Shown one piece after another: positions 11,851 to 23,721 of a DNA stretch of 64,000 nt. The notes below the pieces were generated by a model. The model was given only the letters and a program-made list of their open reading frames with translations, did no database searches and was not told the DNA's origin. This stretch comes from Aquarana catesbeiana (Eukaryota > Chordata > Amphibia > Anura > Ranidae). How positions within the stretch are numbered: position 1 is the first letter of the stretch; every line of letters begins with the position of its first letter. The position numbers were made by a program, and so were the translations under genes. The stretch covers positions 101,019,853-101,083,852 of the forward strand of contig NC_133327.1 of NCBI RefSeq assembly GCF_042186555.1, in the 5' to 3' direction.

Positions 11851-12480
11851 ACGCCCCTGACGACGCATGTTGATGACGAAACGTTGGGAGACAAGAGACT
11901 GGTGATGCAGGACGCGGTTGGACGGTGACACGGTGGCCATCTTTGTGGTTAGAAGTGCTTGACGCTTCATACTGCTCTGTACCTTCTTACGAAATGTGAG
12001 TGGCATTTACTTTTTATACTATAAATTATCCTTTTTGATGGAATTTGCGCAATGAGCGTTTTCTCTTTACTCCCCATATATCACGATTCTTGAGGCGCGT
12101 ATACCCACTGGACTATACCTGGCTCTTAATCCTGTCACAAGGAGGAGACCTAAAGCCTTCCATTTAGTTTAGAGGGAAAGGAATATGTTTATGCTACTCC
12201 ACTGGAGGATCGTTGGTCTATCCCAGGAAGATTGTCTCTCGTTGTTTTCTACACATGTGTATAACCTATACACTGATGGTAAGGGTCAGTTTGTTTGGGT
12301 GTTGTTGATGGTGTTTACATCTCCTTTCTGAGTGTCCTTTCATTATGTATCCCGCTAAACAGAGTGTCACCACTTCCTTCTGATGAAGAGGACTTTGTTC
12401 AGCTGTTATTTCTACCTTTATGGGGACATTTAGACTTATTTTCTAGCGCTGCACCACTCCTCCTAATATCTCCTTAATTG
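11851..12480 (+). mobile_element. Repeat with GACGAAACG head and TAGCGCTGCACC tail
   Basis: The left part carries a GATGACGAAACGTTGGGAG block and the right part TAGCGCTGCACCACTCC. The same two landmarks, in the same relative order but on the other strand, mark the precisely bounded insertion at 16656-17238 (GACGAAACGTGTCGGGTAGG and TTAGCGCTACACCTA). I therefore call this a second, diverged copy; its outer limits are approximate. It is non-coding, and the class is unclear because no terminal inverted repeats are visible. Confidence 0.5.
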
Positions 12481-15400
12481 TACCCAGCATTTTTTTGTGT
12501 CAGCAGCTTTTATTTTACATCATATTAAGTGCAACAGATCTTGTTTTTTATAGCCTCATAGGACAGCCAGAGCAGAATGAAAACTCCTCCTACAAGCTTT
12601 AACTAGACACTGATAGAAGTCACAAGACTGCTTTAACTGCTTTAATATTTGCTAAAATTAATGCATTTCCATGTTCTGTGTACTGCAGGAGACCAGATAT
12701 AGTGAATCCAGGGTCCTGGGTTTAGTAACATTTTAAGGGATGGTGGTTCCATTTGCTTTCGTTTTTCAGGCTCTTTTCCCTTTATTTCCACCTGGGGATC
12801 ATACAAGTAAAACATTTCTTATCCCTACATGTAGGGATGCTTGGTTGTCACACAGGCTGGACAACAAATATGTCTGCTTTTGTTCATCTCCATTGCATGG
12901 TGGATTGATGGGACTAGTACTTTACACAATTGAGATAAAGATATTTGAGCTTTTTTTCCCCCCACAGGAAGCATCAAAGACACTGCATTTGTGGCCTGAT
13001 CAACAAGCATTTTCTGTATTTTTTGAAAATGTTCTTAGACTGAAAAAAAGGCAGCCACCACCTCTGAGGACTGGTAAGCTGTTATATTTTACATTATATT
13101 TTTTTTTTTTTTTTTTTTTTTTAGAAATAGATAATCTTTAAAGATGAATTCAAGACATGGTATATTTTAATTACATTGATCCAGTTTGGACCAATGTAAA
13201 TATGTACATACCATACTTGGCTTATGCCCCCGGAAGCTGGAAACCACTGAAGCAGTCACCACTACTCTAGTGATCTCCACTTACTTTTGGGTCTTGTGCT
13301 GAGCAGGCAGCCTGATAAATACAAGAGGTCTGTCGCTCCAAACGGGCACTATTCAGAGAATACTTTGCATTCTCTGAATAAATGCAAAGCACTTTCTGAT
13401 TGGACAATGCAGAAAGCGTGATGTCATTGCCCCATTTCTCCACCTCCATTGGTACCACTATTTCAAGGAAGCAGGGCTTGGGTAGCACGTACATGACATC
13501 CATTTACATTAGGGTTACATTGGGGTGAGGTGAGGCCCTTTAGTTTTATATGTACGTCTTATACCATTTGTATTGTTTGAAAACTTTTCTCATTGAAAGT
13601 GAGCATAAAATTACTCAGCCCTCAAATTATAGAATGCAGTGATGAAAAGTCCCACTGTCACAGACTATTTATACAATATATGCTTTTGGTGCCATCTGCT
13701 GGGTGAGTTGATACAAGTAAACAAAGCATTACATTACTAGTATTTCTAACTTTATTGAATCTCACAAAGGTCTTCTAATACTGTGTGGTTAGGTGGTAAG
13801 GATCATCAAACATAAAACAAACATAAAATCTATGATTTTTAGCCTTTTGTTTGAAAAAATCAATTGATAACCCTAACACAGTGGTATTTTTATAGGGCAA
13901 TAAGGCACATTAAGTTTTATGTTGTATCTAATATATGCAAGGGTCTTGTATTTATTCAAACTGAAAGAGTAGTTCAAGGATTTTTTTTTTCCGTATCAGA
14001 ATTGTGTAATTGCATGCCATTGTAGGAAACAGCTGTACACTTTAGCAAGGTGATGACATACTTGGAATTTTCATGATAAATATTCCATGGAATGGATGAA
14101 TCTGAATAAAAAAGCAGGTGCTATACAGCTGTTTTCCAGTTTAAGACCTTTACCATCTCTTCACATCTAATATACTAGAGGAGTAAAAAAGTCAACAGTG
14201 GATCCATAAGCTTGATTAAGTAAAAATGATAGTAGGGGGTAGATATATATAAAAAAGTATCACCACATATCACATCCTATATTGAAAATCAATTCAAATT
14301 GATATTTCAGTTATAACTGGAGCCTGGTAGTCTTAGTCAACCCCTGGCTATTTATATATCCTTGATACCCCACACCAGAGAGAACTCCCTGCTGTTTTTT
14401 AAGTCCTAGTTCCTGTCCACCTGGAAGTTTTGGGTGCTCCATCTACATGTGCATGTTCCAGCTCTTCTAGTGACATTATCATTTAAGTAGAATAACTAAT
14501 ACTCCAACATAGAGAGTGGAAACCCCTTATAATGGCAACAGCAGGTGTGCAAACCCATTCAAGAAACTGTCAGGTGGTTTAAAATTGTTGTCTAGCAAAA
14601 CATTTTTTTAAGTATTTGCTCCTGGAGTGCAGTACCCAGTATAACTGGATGATGACACAGATCACGTGAAACAGAACCAAAATGGAATATCAAATCATCT
14701 GGCAGAGATGTGGTCAGAACAGACTGGGGGCATTGTAGAAACCAGACAAGCCTGGATCACTCATTTAATAGAAAAAGTTAATTCCATTGAAACTTCCTCA
14801 CCAAATTTGCTATAGTCTGGCAAAAGTATACAAACTGGGACTCTGTCCCACTCCCCAACATTTCTGAGGTTGGGTTGAAGAAGTAGATTTCATCCACACT
14901 TTATACATGGCAGCTTTGGATGGAAGTCAATACTTTTAACGAACATAAACTGTGGCTTCCTAATGCCTATGGCCTATTCTCCCCTCTTTATCAGAATGAA
15001 AAACAGTAATAAATACATACCTCCCTCTATACAAATGAACCTACAAAATCAAGGATAAGCCATGTCACTTTGACAAAATATGGGGTTCCTGGACTAAATC
15101 TATCCCTATCTGGCAATAAATACTTCGAAGTTAAGCAGGGTTCCACAAGGACTGGGCATATTTCGATCCATCTATGGCAATTCTCACTTGATGGAAGTTG
15201 ATCTAACTGGACTGTTAGAAACCTTTCATTTAGCAAGTAGCTGCACCCAATCAGCTACATAACTGATCAGTGTTTTCTGACTGCATAGTAATCCCCACCA
15301 TCAGAATACAAAAGCACAGCAGGGAGTATTCTTTTTTCCACCTCACTTGTGTGGATGGGGGAATCCAATTCATTTTTTTTCCTCTGGCTGATAAAAAAAA

Positions 15401-15485
15401 AAAAACAAATCCTCTATGGCCAATGTTACACTTTCTCTTTAGTACAATGGTACAACATGAATGTGTGCAAAGATTGATATCAGTA
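12481..15485. other. Intergenic sequence with small repeats
   Basis: About 12540-12620 matches 18620-18680 on the opposite strand (shared AGGAGGAGTTTTCATTCT and a TATAAGG/CTATGAGG context). A T run occurs at 13099-13122. An imperfect hairpin lies at about 13350-13382 (ATTCAGAGAAT...ATTCTCTGAAT). About 14660-15240 has scattered codon-like stretches that might be a decayed LINE end, but no motif is firm. No host gene is seen. Confidence 0.35.
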
Positions 15486-15754
15486 CTGTATTTTTCTGTG
15501 TATAAGATGCTACTTTTTCCTAAAATATTTAGACTGAAAATCGAGCAGTGTCTTATACACGGTCAGTCAGCCTGGGAGAGAGTCGTGCAGGTGCGTAGCT
15601 GGTCATAGCTTGCCAAACAGCTTCCTCCAATCACGAGCCGTATGTTACTGACATCAGCTGGAGGTGGAGGCGGAGGTGGAGAGTGTGCATATGCGATCCT
15701 TTTGGACGTGGAGAGTGTGCAGATGCATCAGGGAACGAGCGTTTTGAGCCCAAG

Positions 15755-17627
15755 ATGTCAGAGAATAATAAAAGTTAGCGATTGTCTTATTCTGAAAAAT
15801 TCAAACTGAATATAGTCAGCTATGCAAAAGAGCATGGAAATGAAGCTGCAGAGAGACAGTTTGGACACCCCCACTGAGAGTATGATCAGACAGTGGAGAA
15901 AACAGGAAGAACAACTCCTTAAGATTCCAAAAAAGAAGAAGACCTTAAGAGGAAAACCAGCAAAATGGTCAAATTTCGAGCAGAGTCTTGGATTATGGAG
16001 CAGAGCCAGAATGGCTTATGTGTGTCAACCAAGATTATTCAATGATAGGCAAGAATGTTTGCAAGCGAAATGAACATTGTTGATTTTACAGGAAAGGCAA
16101 AATGGTGCTTCAGTTTCATGAGGAGAGAAGGATTGGCCATGAACACGAACAAAGTTAGCTCAGAAAATGCCACCAGTTTGAGGATAAAATCCAACAGTTT
16201 CACTCATGTCATACAACTTCGGAAAAAATATGATTTTGAACCAAGTCAGATTGCAAAAATGGATGAGGTCCCTCTCAATTCTGATGTGCCTTCCAAGCGA
16301 ATTGTTGATGTGAAAGGAATCAAAACAGTGGCAATCAAAACAAGTGGTCATGAAAAGACACACTTGACTACTGTGCTTTCATGCTGTGCAGATAGTACTG
16401 AACTGCCTCCTATGCTTATTTTTAAGAGGAAAACCTATCCTAAAGAGACCATGCCACCTGTCATTATTGTGCAAGTTCAAGAGAAGGGATGGATGAATAA
16501 AGACATTATGGCCATTTGGTTTGCAACGTTTTGGTCCAGAAGATCTGGAGGGCTCTTAAAGAAGCCAGCTCTGCTTGTCTTTGATCAATTCCGAGCACAT
16601 TTAACAGAAAAGACTAAAAGGGTTGCATCAGGTTTGCGAACACACCTAGCAGTTAAAAAACAAAATAGGTGTAGCGCTAATATCAGAATGGATAAAAATA
16701 GTACCATTACATCATCAAAGTGAACTCAAAAACAGATTGTCAGCAAAAACATAATTCATCCAACAAAATAAAAGTCCTCAGTGGATATGTGACTCCTATA
16801 GATAAGTGACAGTCCTCAATACAAATGTGGCTTCATAAGTGTAATTGGATGTGCATGTGACGTCTATGATGAAAGGAACACCACCACCGATAATAGAGAG
16901 GCTTACCGGAATGTTTGGACCCAAAAGAGCGTACGCTCGATCGGTCAAACGGGCTGGGATAGAAGACATATAATGGATGTCCGTAGAAACTGTGGGAAGA
17001 TCCTAAGATGGTTTGTACATCGGTATGTCCCTCAGGCGTGATGTCCGCAGTGAAAGGAAATGGTAATGAATAAGGAAAAAGCAAAAGAAGGCCACATAGT
17101 TTAACTCCGTATAAAATGTGTACCAATTTATTTAAAAAATAAATACACTCACATGAAAAGATGAATAAAACAGTGCTGTATGAATAAAATGGCAGCAGTG
17201 GGGTCCTACCCGACACGTTTCGTCTCCTTGGACATCGTCCTAGCAGTTATTCCTGGTGGACTTACAGGTCAGCTACAGCCACTAGATGTTTCAATCAACA
17301 AGCCATTTAAAGTCCCTATGAGAGAAGAATGTAGTAGATGGATGCAAAAAGCTGGTGATAACTTGAAACCAGCAAGAAGAGTGAAAAAAAACAACCATTA
17401 CTGAGGTCTGCAACTGGGTCCTAAACTCATGGTATGGCAGCAAACAAGAGGTAATTGTGAAGTCCTTCAAGAAATGTGGAATTAGCAATGCCATGGACGG
17501 AATTGAGGATGATCTCACATATATAAACAGTGACTCAGAAGACAGCAGTGATGCAAAAGAAGTTGAAGAAATTCTGTCTGAAACTAGTGATGAAGAAGAG
17601 AACATTGATGCAACAAAGACTGAATAA
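15755..17627 (+). pseudogene. Pogo-like transposase (CENP-B-type DNA-binding, DDE domain), disrupted
   Basis: Conceptual translation starts at ATG 15755. The first segment (SYSEKFKLNIVSYAKEHG) is a CENP-B/Psq-type helix-turn-helix. A second DNA-binding region with a basic KKKKTLRGK stretch follows. The DDE domain shows the catalytic-type segments KMDEVPL, VFDQFRAHL and QLQPLDVSIN, the last after PGGLTGQ. The C-terminus is acidic, rich in Glu, Asp and Ser, ending at TAA 17625-17627. Breaks are a TAG eight codons in, a frameshift at the C run near 15870, a second near 16050-16080, the nested insertion at 16656-17238, and a frameshift in the A run near 17385. The insert plus duplication is 594 bp, a multiple of three, so the frame resumes in register after it. 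Not functional. Confidence 0.88.
16656..17238 (-). mobile_element. 583-bp insertion in the pogo transposase with 11-bp target duplication
   Basis: The target CCTAGCAGTTA occurs at 16645-16655 and again at 17239-17249. Removing the insert and one copy restores a continuous LAVIPGG peptide. Read on the minus strand the element begins ACGATGTCC, contains GACGAAACGTGTCGGGTAGG, and ends TTTTGTTTTTT next to the target. A homopolymer-like tail and an 11-bp duplication resemble LINE-mobilised retroposition more than cut-and-paste, but no pol III promoter is visible. A diverged relative lies at 11851-12480. Confidence 0.85.
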
Positions 17628-17869
17628 AGTGATATGCTGCACAATATACTGGTATGTAAACGTTACCTGCGGTAATTACTAAATAAAAATGTGTTCTGTT
17701 TTACCTATGTTTAAAATATTGATTTCTTAATTTTGGGTTGCAAAAGTGGGGGGCGTCTTGTACATGGGGGCGTCTTATACATGGAATAATACGGTACATG
17801 CGACCTCTCTGTAATGTATTTTTACATCATATTCTGATAGTACAGGTATGATATGCTGGAAGGCTGGCC

Positions 17870-18680
17870 GCAGGCTAGCCTGAATTTGTAGGAGGAGTCT
17901 GAGGGCTTTATATCCCTCCTCCTCCTCCATCAGATCCTTCGTCAGCTCATTTCTGGCTTATACCGACACACGTCACTTCCGGTCCTTGCTGAGAGCTGGT
18001 CGACTGCTCTCTCGGTGCTTACGTCGGGCACTACCGGGAAATCTGACCGCCCACCTTCCCATCACCCCATTCCACGAGGGGGCTTCCCGCCTGATGTTCA
18101 CGACGGGGGGTGATTCAGCCGCCCCCCAGCTCCTCTCTCTTGTGCAGGTTTGGCTCCATGGAGGGCCGCCCGCCCGCTTCTCCCGGTGTTCTGGTGGGGG
18201 AGGGGGGGATTCAGCCGCTGGCTCACCAGGCCTCTGCAGATCTGGCTCCATGGGGGGGGCGCCCGCCCGCTTCTCCCGGTGTTCCCACCGGGGGGTGGGG
18301 GGGTGACTCGGCCGTCCGCCAGCTCCTCCTATTTTGCACAGTTCTGGCTCCACGAGGGGGGCCGCCGTCGCCCGCTCGCTTCTCCTGGGGATCTGGCTCC
18401 CTGACGTGGTGCGCATTCTACCGGTCTGTGTGGGGAGCGGGGCTTCCATGCTCGGTCTGCTCTGCGGCCGGTCTGGGTCCTCCTGGCGCTGTCCCTCTGT
18501 GTCTGGCTCTCTGGCCTGGCCAGCATACATATGTGTATGTGCAGTTTTTGAATAACCAATATCCGCTGAAAGTTTGTGTTCATCATTTATCATCAGAGGG
18601 AGGGCCAAACCAGTGTTTGGTTAAAGCTATTAGGAGGAGTTTTCATTCTCTTCTGATTTTCCTATAAGGCCGCATGACCC
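17870..18680. repeat. GC-rich region with about 95-bp minisatellite
   Basis: Between about 18095 and 18410 a unit containing TCTGGCTCCA, GGGGGG, GCCCGCCCGCTTCTCC and CAGCTCCTC recurs about three and a half times. The whole stretch is far more GC- and CpG-rich than its surroundings. Overlapping open frames on both strands (up to 211 codons) follow from the GC bias and repeat structure. The flanks carry AGGAGGAGT motifs (17890, 18632); the right flank matches 12540-12620 inverted, so this may be part of a larger element. Confidence 0.6.
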
Positions 18681-18852
18681 CTCACCCTCTGTCTGGACAG
18701 TGCTGATTGGCCCTGTGCTGATCACATGCACCCTCCCAAGAAAAAAAAAAAACAACTCTCTTGCAATACACACCAAACTGAGCATGTGCAGAGTGATTCC
18801 GCGGCTCTGTTTTATCAGGAGACTTAACCCGAACACCTCCCACCCCTTGCAC

Positions 18853-19105
18853 GGGCTGCGGGACAGGCAGTGGGTGATGGGCAGCGAGCTGTGGGTCAGG
18901 CAGCGTGTGATGGGTGGCGAGCTGTGGGTCAGGCAGTGAATAATGGGTGGTGAGCTGTGGATCAGGCAGTGGGTGATGGGTGGCGAGCTGTGAGTCAGGC
19001 AGCAGGTGACGGGCAGCGAGCTGTGAGTCAGACAGCGGGTGACAGGCGGCGAGCTGTGGTTCAGGCAGTGGGTGATGGGTGGCAAACTCTGGGTCAGGCA
19101 GCGGC
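18853..19105. repeat. 33-bp tandem repeat, about 7.6 units
   Basis: The unit reads roughly TGGGTCAGGCAGTGGGTGAT followed by GGGTGGCGAGCTG. Because 33 is a multiple of three, open frames with 11-residue periodicity run through it on both strands. These are products of periodicity, not evidence of a gene. Confidence 0.92.
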
Positions 19106-19198
19106 TCCTGTGTCCTCTCCTAGGTCACAACGATTCTGCCGTGTGTTTCTTCTCATCTCCTACTAGGTGTCCAATATGATCGCCTGTTCTTCCAGAAA

Positions 19199-19926
19199 AA
19201 TAAAGAATAAGGCGCTATACATGTTCATATAAAAAACTGGCACAAAGAAAACACTACATCAAACTTAAATGTGCAAATTAATGAAAAAATAAGCAACCAT
19301 AAAGTCCATAAGTGAATAAATCCCAACACCAAAACGGAATACTCCGCAAAACATATGTCAGAGCAGAGGATCCGTAATTTCCGGGTCCATATTTGATATG
19401 CAACAACTGCCTTTGCACCTTTGGAGCGAGATGTGGAAAGCACGCCACCCCCGGGGATTAGCTGACTCACACACGCTGTTTACGCCTAGTGCCAGGCCAG
19501 GCACTATTACATGTGAGTGTAACTGCTATCATTGCTGCTGTTTTTACTATATTAAAAACTGCTACACTATGAGACTTTCATCCGTGTCTCCTGTGGAGTC
19601 ATTTTTTCATTCTAGCATCTTCCTCAGTGGCCATTGGAGTACATTTATGCCTTTAGTGGAACCAATCTGGTGTTCCCAAAGCGTTTTTTGACCATCCTGT
19701 AAAAAGTGATCAAACAGCTCTGGTGAGTGGCCATCTTCCTACTGAGCACTCCTGGTGGAATATCTAGAAGTTTTATCTCAGAGTATTCCGTTTTGGTGTT
19801 GGGATTTATTCACTTATGGACTTTATGCTTGCTTATTTTTTCATTAATGTGCACATTTAAGTTTGATGCAGTGTTTTCTTTGTGCCAATTTTTTATATGA
19901 ACATGTATAGCGCCTTATTCTTTATT
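19199..19926. mobile_element. Foldback-like element with long inverted arms
   Basis: The left arm, AAAGAATAAGGCGCTATACA onward to about 19374, is repeated in inverse at about 19786-19926, ending TGTATAGCGCCTTATTCTTT. The arms are about 140-175 bp with few mismatches. The 410-bp centre is non-coding. Flanks show ATA before and TAT after, so any target duplication is unresolved. Confidence 0.85.
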
Positions 19927-19984
19927 TCATAATTTCACACAGTTTAGTGATTTGTTCAGTTCAAAGGGGGCAGCTGTTTGTTTA

Positions 19985-20175
19985 TGTGTTCTAATCCCCA
20001 CAAGGCGCCATATTTTTTTGGTACACATTTGTGCACCCTTTTTTAAGCCTATGAAAGCCCCTGGCTCTAATCATATGCCCCCCCCGCATTAGAATCTATG
20101 TGTCCGGCGTCCCTGTATGTATACGTATGGACAGGGGGGGGCGGCGCCCTGCGCCCCTAATGCACGGGCCGCCAC
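19985..20175 (+). repeat. Dispersed repeat with GGCGCC...GGGCCGCCACTGG landmarks, copy 1
   Basis: Shared landmarks are GCACCCTTTTTTAAGCC, GGCTCTAATCAT, TGTGTCCGGCG and a G run followed by CACGGGCCGCCACTGG. The same series appears at about 26870-27575 and, inverted, at 33340-33945. Coding capacity is absent. Confidence 0.6.
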
Positions 20176-22926
20176 TGGTGAAAAGACCTATCCTTGGTAA
20201 ATATTTTTCCATAACGTAATATTTTTCATGAGTAAAACCGATTAATTTACAGATGAATTTTAGCTGTTAAGTGAAGATAAAAGATTTGTCAAACTTAGCA
20301 TCTGACATTTTTCCAGAAAGATTTTATATCTGCAAGCAGCTGGCATTTTTCATAAATCACTGAGATACAGTATGATTCAAAACCAGTAACCAGGTAAATG
20401 TACTAAACACATATTTTCCCTATCTCACCGACCATCATCCTCAGTTGAACAGTTCAGTCAAAGATTCACAGTTTATTTTCACAGCTGTGGATCTGCATAG
20501 TGTAAAAAGGTTCAAATGAACAAACACGCGGTGGCCAATTTATTGGATATGCTTATCCACAACCAATAAAGCAATGCACAGGGTCAACAGTAATACTCAG
20601 TTAAACGGGCCATACATTATGCATTATGTTTCGTTCAATCAGCAAGTTGAACAAACAAACAAAAAAAAGAGCCAATTCCCCCAACCACACACTTGATGTG
20701 TACAGGGGAATCACTCCTGCTGAGTCATTGTGTTCTGACAGCAAGGAGCCTTCCGCAGCCTCAGAAAACAATGATCAGTTATGCTGGCTAAAGTCAACAG
20801 CACTGATTTGTCGGGTAAAAAAACAGGCTGGTTGTACATGAGTCCATTGATAGATCGACTTATATACAACCAGCCAGCCCGTACACTACATGGATCAAAA
20901 TTCAGTCAGTCCATGCTGGACCAGCCAAATTTCAATCCACGTAGACTGGATTTAGCCTTTAATTCTCAGTTATTTTAAAGGGGCTGATTTGTACCAAGAA
21001 AACTTGTTGTACTATTACACCACCATAACTACCGGCACCTGCTTGAATCATTGGAACCTAAGGATTTGTGCTGCGTACATCAGATGCTAACATGTCACAG
21101 CACAGCTTTTAAGTCTTCCCCACTCTACTAAGGTAAAGTTGACCATGCACCAATCCCAATTCATCTGGTTCTTTTAAGTTGTGTTTTTGATAGGCAAATT
21201 TAGCTGTAGACAGTGTGGCTGCAATTGTTTGACAGGCAAAAACATATTCTGCTCACTGTAATCATAATCAGTGAAGCTGCAATCTACTAGTAAGGTCTGC
21301 TCAGTGTGTTCAGCTGCTGCCAGTCTGGTCTATTGCTTCCTCTGCATCCAGAAGACTTGAGAAGTTTCTGGATAGTAGGTGTGAAGCTATGCAGATGGCA
21401 GCATGAATATTTATAAAGCCCCGGCTTATGCCAGAGAGGCAGGCTCTGAACGAGGTTGGGAGACTGTATTTATTCAGTGAGCACACAAAATTTGGTTTCT
21501 TATATGGAGGAGTCTAGCCTGAGGGGGGCACGTTGCCCTCTCCTACAGAAGCTGCCATGAGGAGGCCTCAGGTGGGCGACCTCAGGGAGAAAAGCAGGGC
21601 CCAGGCGGTTAGTAAAAGCTGACTGTGGGGAGCTGTCTGCCATAGATCTGTCTGGTATCACTGGAGGGAATCACTTGGAAGATTGGAAAGCCTTGGGCCT
21701 TGAGAGTAGAGACATTGCTGGATCTTGGGGACCTTGTGATCTAGCTACCCCTCTGTTACATTGTTATAGCCAACGGTGGGTTTGTTAAAAGGGACACTGA
21801 CTGATGGTTCTAAAGAGCTCTGTACAGTCCCAGATAAGGGACTCTGCTCTGCTTGTTCTACTACTAATTTAAGAAAGGAAGATTGAGTCCTCGATGTACA
21901 TAGTTCTCAGTTTTGGAGTATCCCACCACTTCCCTCATCCCTATCCAAGTTCTCCAAAAATAAAAACAAAAAAACAACTACCCCTATACTATTTTTTGGA
22001 GAAAGAGTAAATGAGCCTGCTGTGTGCCTGGCTGAGGAGCTGAAGTTGGGGTAAACTGCATAAGTAATTCCTGCAGCTCCTATGGGAGTAGTGCTAAAGG
22101 GACATGTTGAAAATGTTTCCTCAATCAGATCTGATCAGAGGATTTTGACAGCGAAGGTGCTGCTGTCAGAATACAATGTCCTGGGTGGGGAGGATTCCTC
22201 CATCCTTTTTGTTTGGATGAAAATGGCTGGCTGAACGAAAAAAAACAAACAAACTAACCAACACCTTAAAGGATTAAAATGGGAGGGGGCGGTGTGTGCT
22301 GAAAGCCAGATATCACTGGTGGCATTGATAGTTGAATGAATACTGGCCAGTGAACTGGTGACATTGATACTGGGAGTGACCTGTGTGTTCTAGGGGTATC
22401 AGATAGGGACAGATATTAATGGTGGCATCACTACTGTAGTTACAAACATATGAAAATAATTAGGATATGGGGTTGGAGAAAGGAAATGCAGAAATGTATT
22501 CAGAAGTATGTAATGTATACAGTGCTGGAGTCAGGACTATGCAATATAAAGCACGGCATAAAATGCGCAGGGTACATTGCTGGTCAGTGGATACTAAATT
22601 AAGTCCCATATTTGGTGTCAGTAGTTGGTGGGTAAACTGGACTCATGTACCTGTAAATGTACAATTTGGGTGTGGTGGTGCAGTGGAATTATGGAATTCT
22701 AAATAATGTTTGAGACACTCTTTATGAATTCTACAGACAGCTGCCCTATGCACAGTGACCTAGATGCTGCAGGGCATGGATACTGCAGACTAACATCTAA
22801 AACCTCCAGACTGTGCCGCAGGGTCTGGGACATTTTGGCAACTGTGAGCTGTGTGTGTAATAGGATAGAGGAACTGGCAGGAGTTCTTCTCTGGGTAGCT
22901 GCACACTTTCCACACTTTCTGAGACC
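20176..22926. other. Intergenic sequence with diverged repeat fragments
   Basis: About 20605-20990 contains a GGCCATACATTATGCAT start and paired segments (CAGCCAGCCCGTACAC and its partial inverse earlier), resembling a hairpin element related to 54780-54850. The rest, including a TATTTATAAAG box at 21407-21418, shows no gene I can name. Open frames at 22467-22930 have no motif. Confidence 0.35.
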
Positions 22927-23721
22927 TTAAAGGAGAAGTATGGGAATGCAAAAATAGGTAGTACATGCTACACTCATACCTGCATTGCATTAAATTTTTT
23001 CCCCAGTCCTTTAGTTTTTGCCGAATAGTCTTTTTTGAAGATCCTAGAATCAGCCTCTAACGGTTCTTTCACAGTTCAAAAGTTTCCAGGGGGTGGAAAC
23101 ATCTCCACAATCCAGCCCCTCCTTCACTCCCTCCTTCTGGAGGACATGTGGATTTGTTTGGTGAAGAGGTGCACACCCAGGCTGCTATCTAGAATGAGCA
23201 CGTTCTTCACATGCCTCCGTTTCAATGGCAGCGTGTTCCCAGCTAAAACCGGGAAGCAGCATGACAAAAGCAGTGAAGTCCTCACCTTTCTCTGGCTGTT
23301 ATCTGCAAGCTCTCCTCTGAGAGACTCCAACACCTCTCCCCTGGGCTTTGATGTTTTCCTGTGTCCTCCGAATCCCCCCCCTCTCCCGTCACTCATTCAA
23401 AGTCTGTATCAGCGTCTCCTCCAGCCCATGGGCGGAGGGGGGAGAGGTACTTCTCATGTCCAGAAATGAACACAGGTAATCTCTCTACACACAGCACTGT
23501 GTTATATCAGAAGAGGAGCATAGTGACCTGTGCCCTGTGTCTGTTCTCTGAAATGAACACAGTGCTATGTGTAGAGAGCATACCTGTGTACAGTACATAG
23601 GAGACTGACAGCACCCCCACATCTAAAGTGATCCCTGATATGTCCCCAGAGTCCCCTTTATTGTACATACAAATCATCCCTCTGTCACTGTACTCCTATA
23701 CAGTCCCATCATCCCCATCCC

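Larger units (their letters stand above)
15486..17794 (+). mobile_element. Pogo/Tigger-like DNA transposon with nested insertion
   Basis: The left end CTGTATTTTTCTGTGTATAA and the right end, whose inverse reads CCGTATTATTCCATGTATAA, form terminal inverted repeats of about 28 bp. TA flanks both (15484-15485, 17795-17796), fitting Tc1/mariner/pogo target choice. Without the 583-bp nested insert and its extra target copy the element is about 1.7 kb. It carries a decayed transposase. A related nonautonomous element with GTGTATAACACGCAC ends lies at about 61164-61938. Confidence 0.88.

Noticed and set aside
14660..15240. A possible decayed LINE C-terminus (fragments such as LAKVYKLG and WGSWTKSIPIW).
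   Set aside because: The pieces lie in several frames and include no diagnostic motif, so a family assignment would be guesswork.
17973..18667. Frames of 211 and 185 codons on opposite strands as genes.
   Set aside because: They overlap in antisense, lie in a GC-rich minisatellite where stops are rare, and show Pro/Arg/Gly-rich low complexity with no domain.
18630..19085. A 151-codon minus-strand frame with THCLTHSSPPIT repeats.
   Set aside because: It follows from the 33-bp tandem repeat, whose length is a multiple of three; frames are open on both strands.
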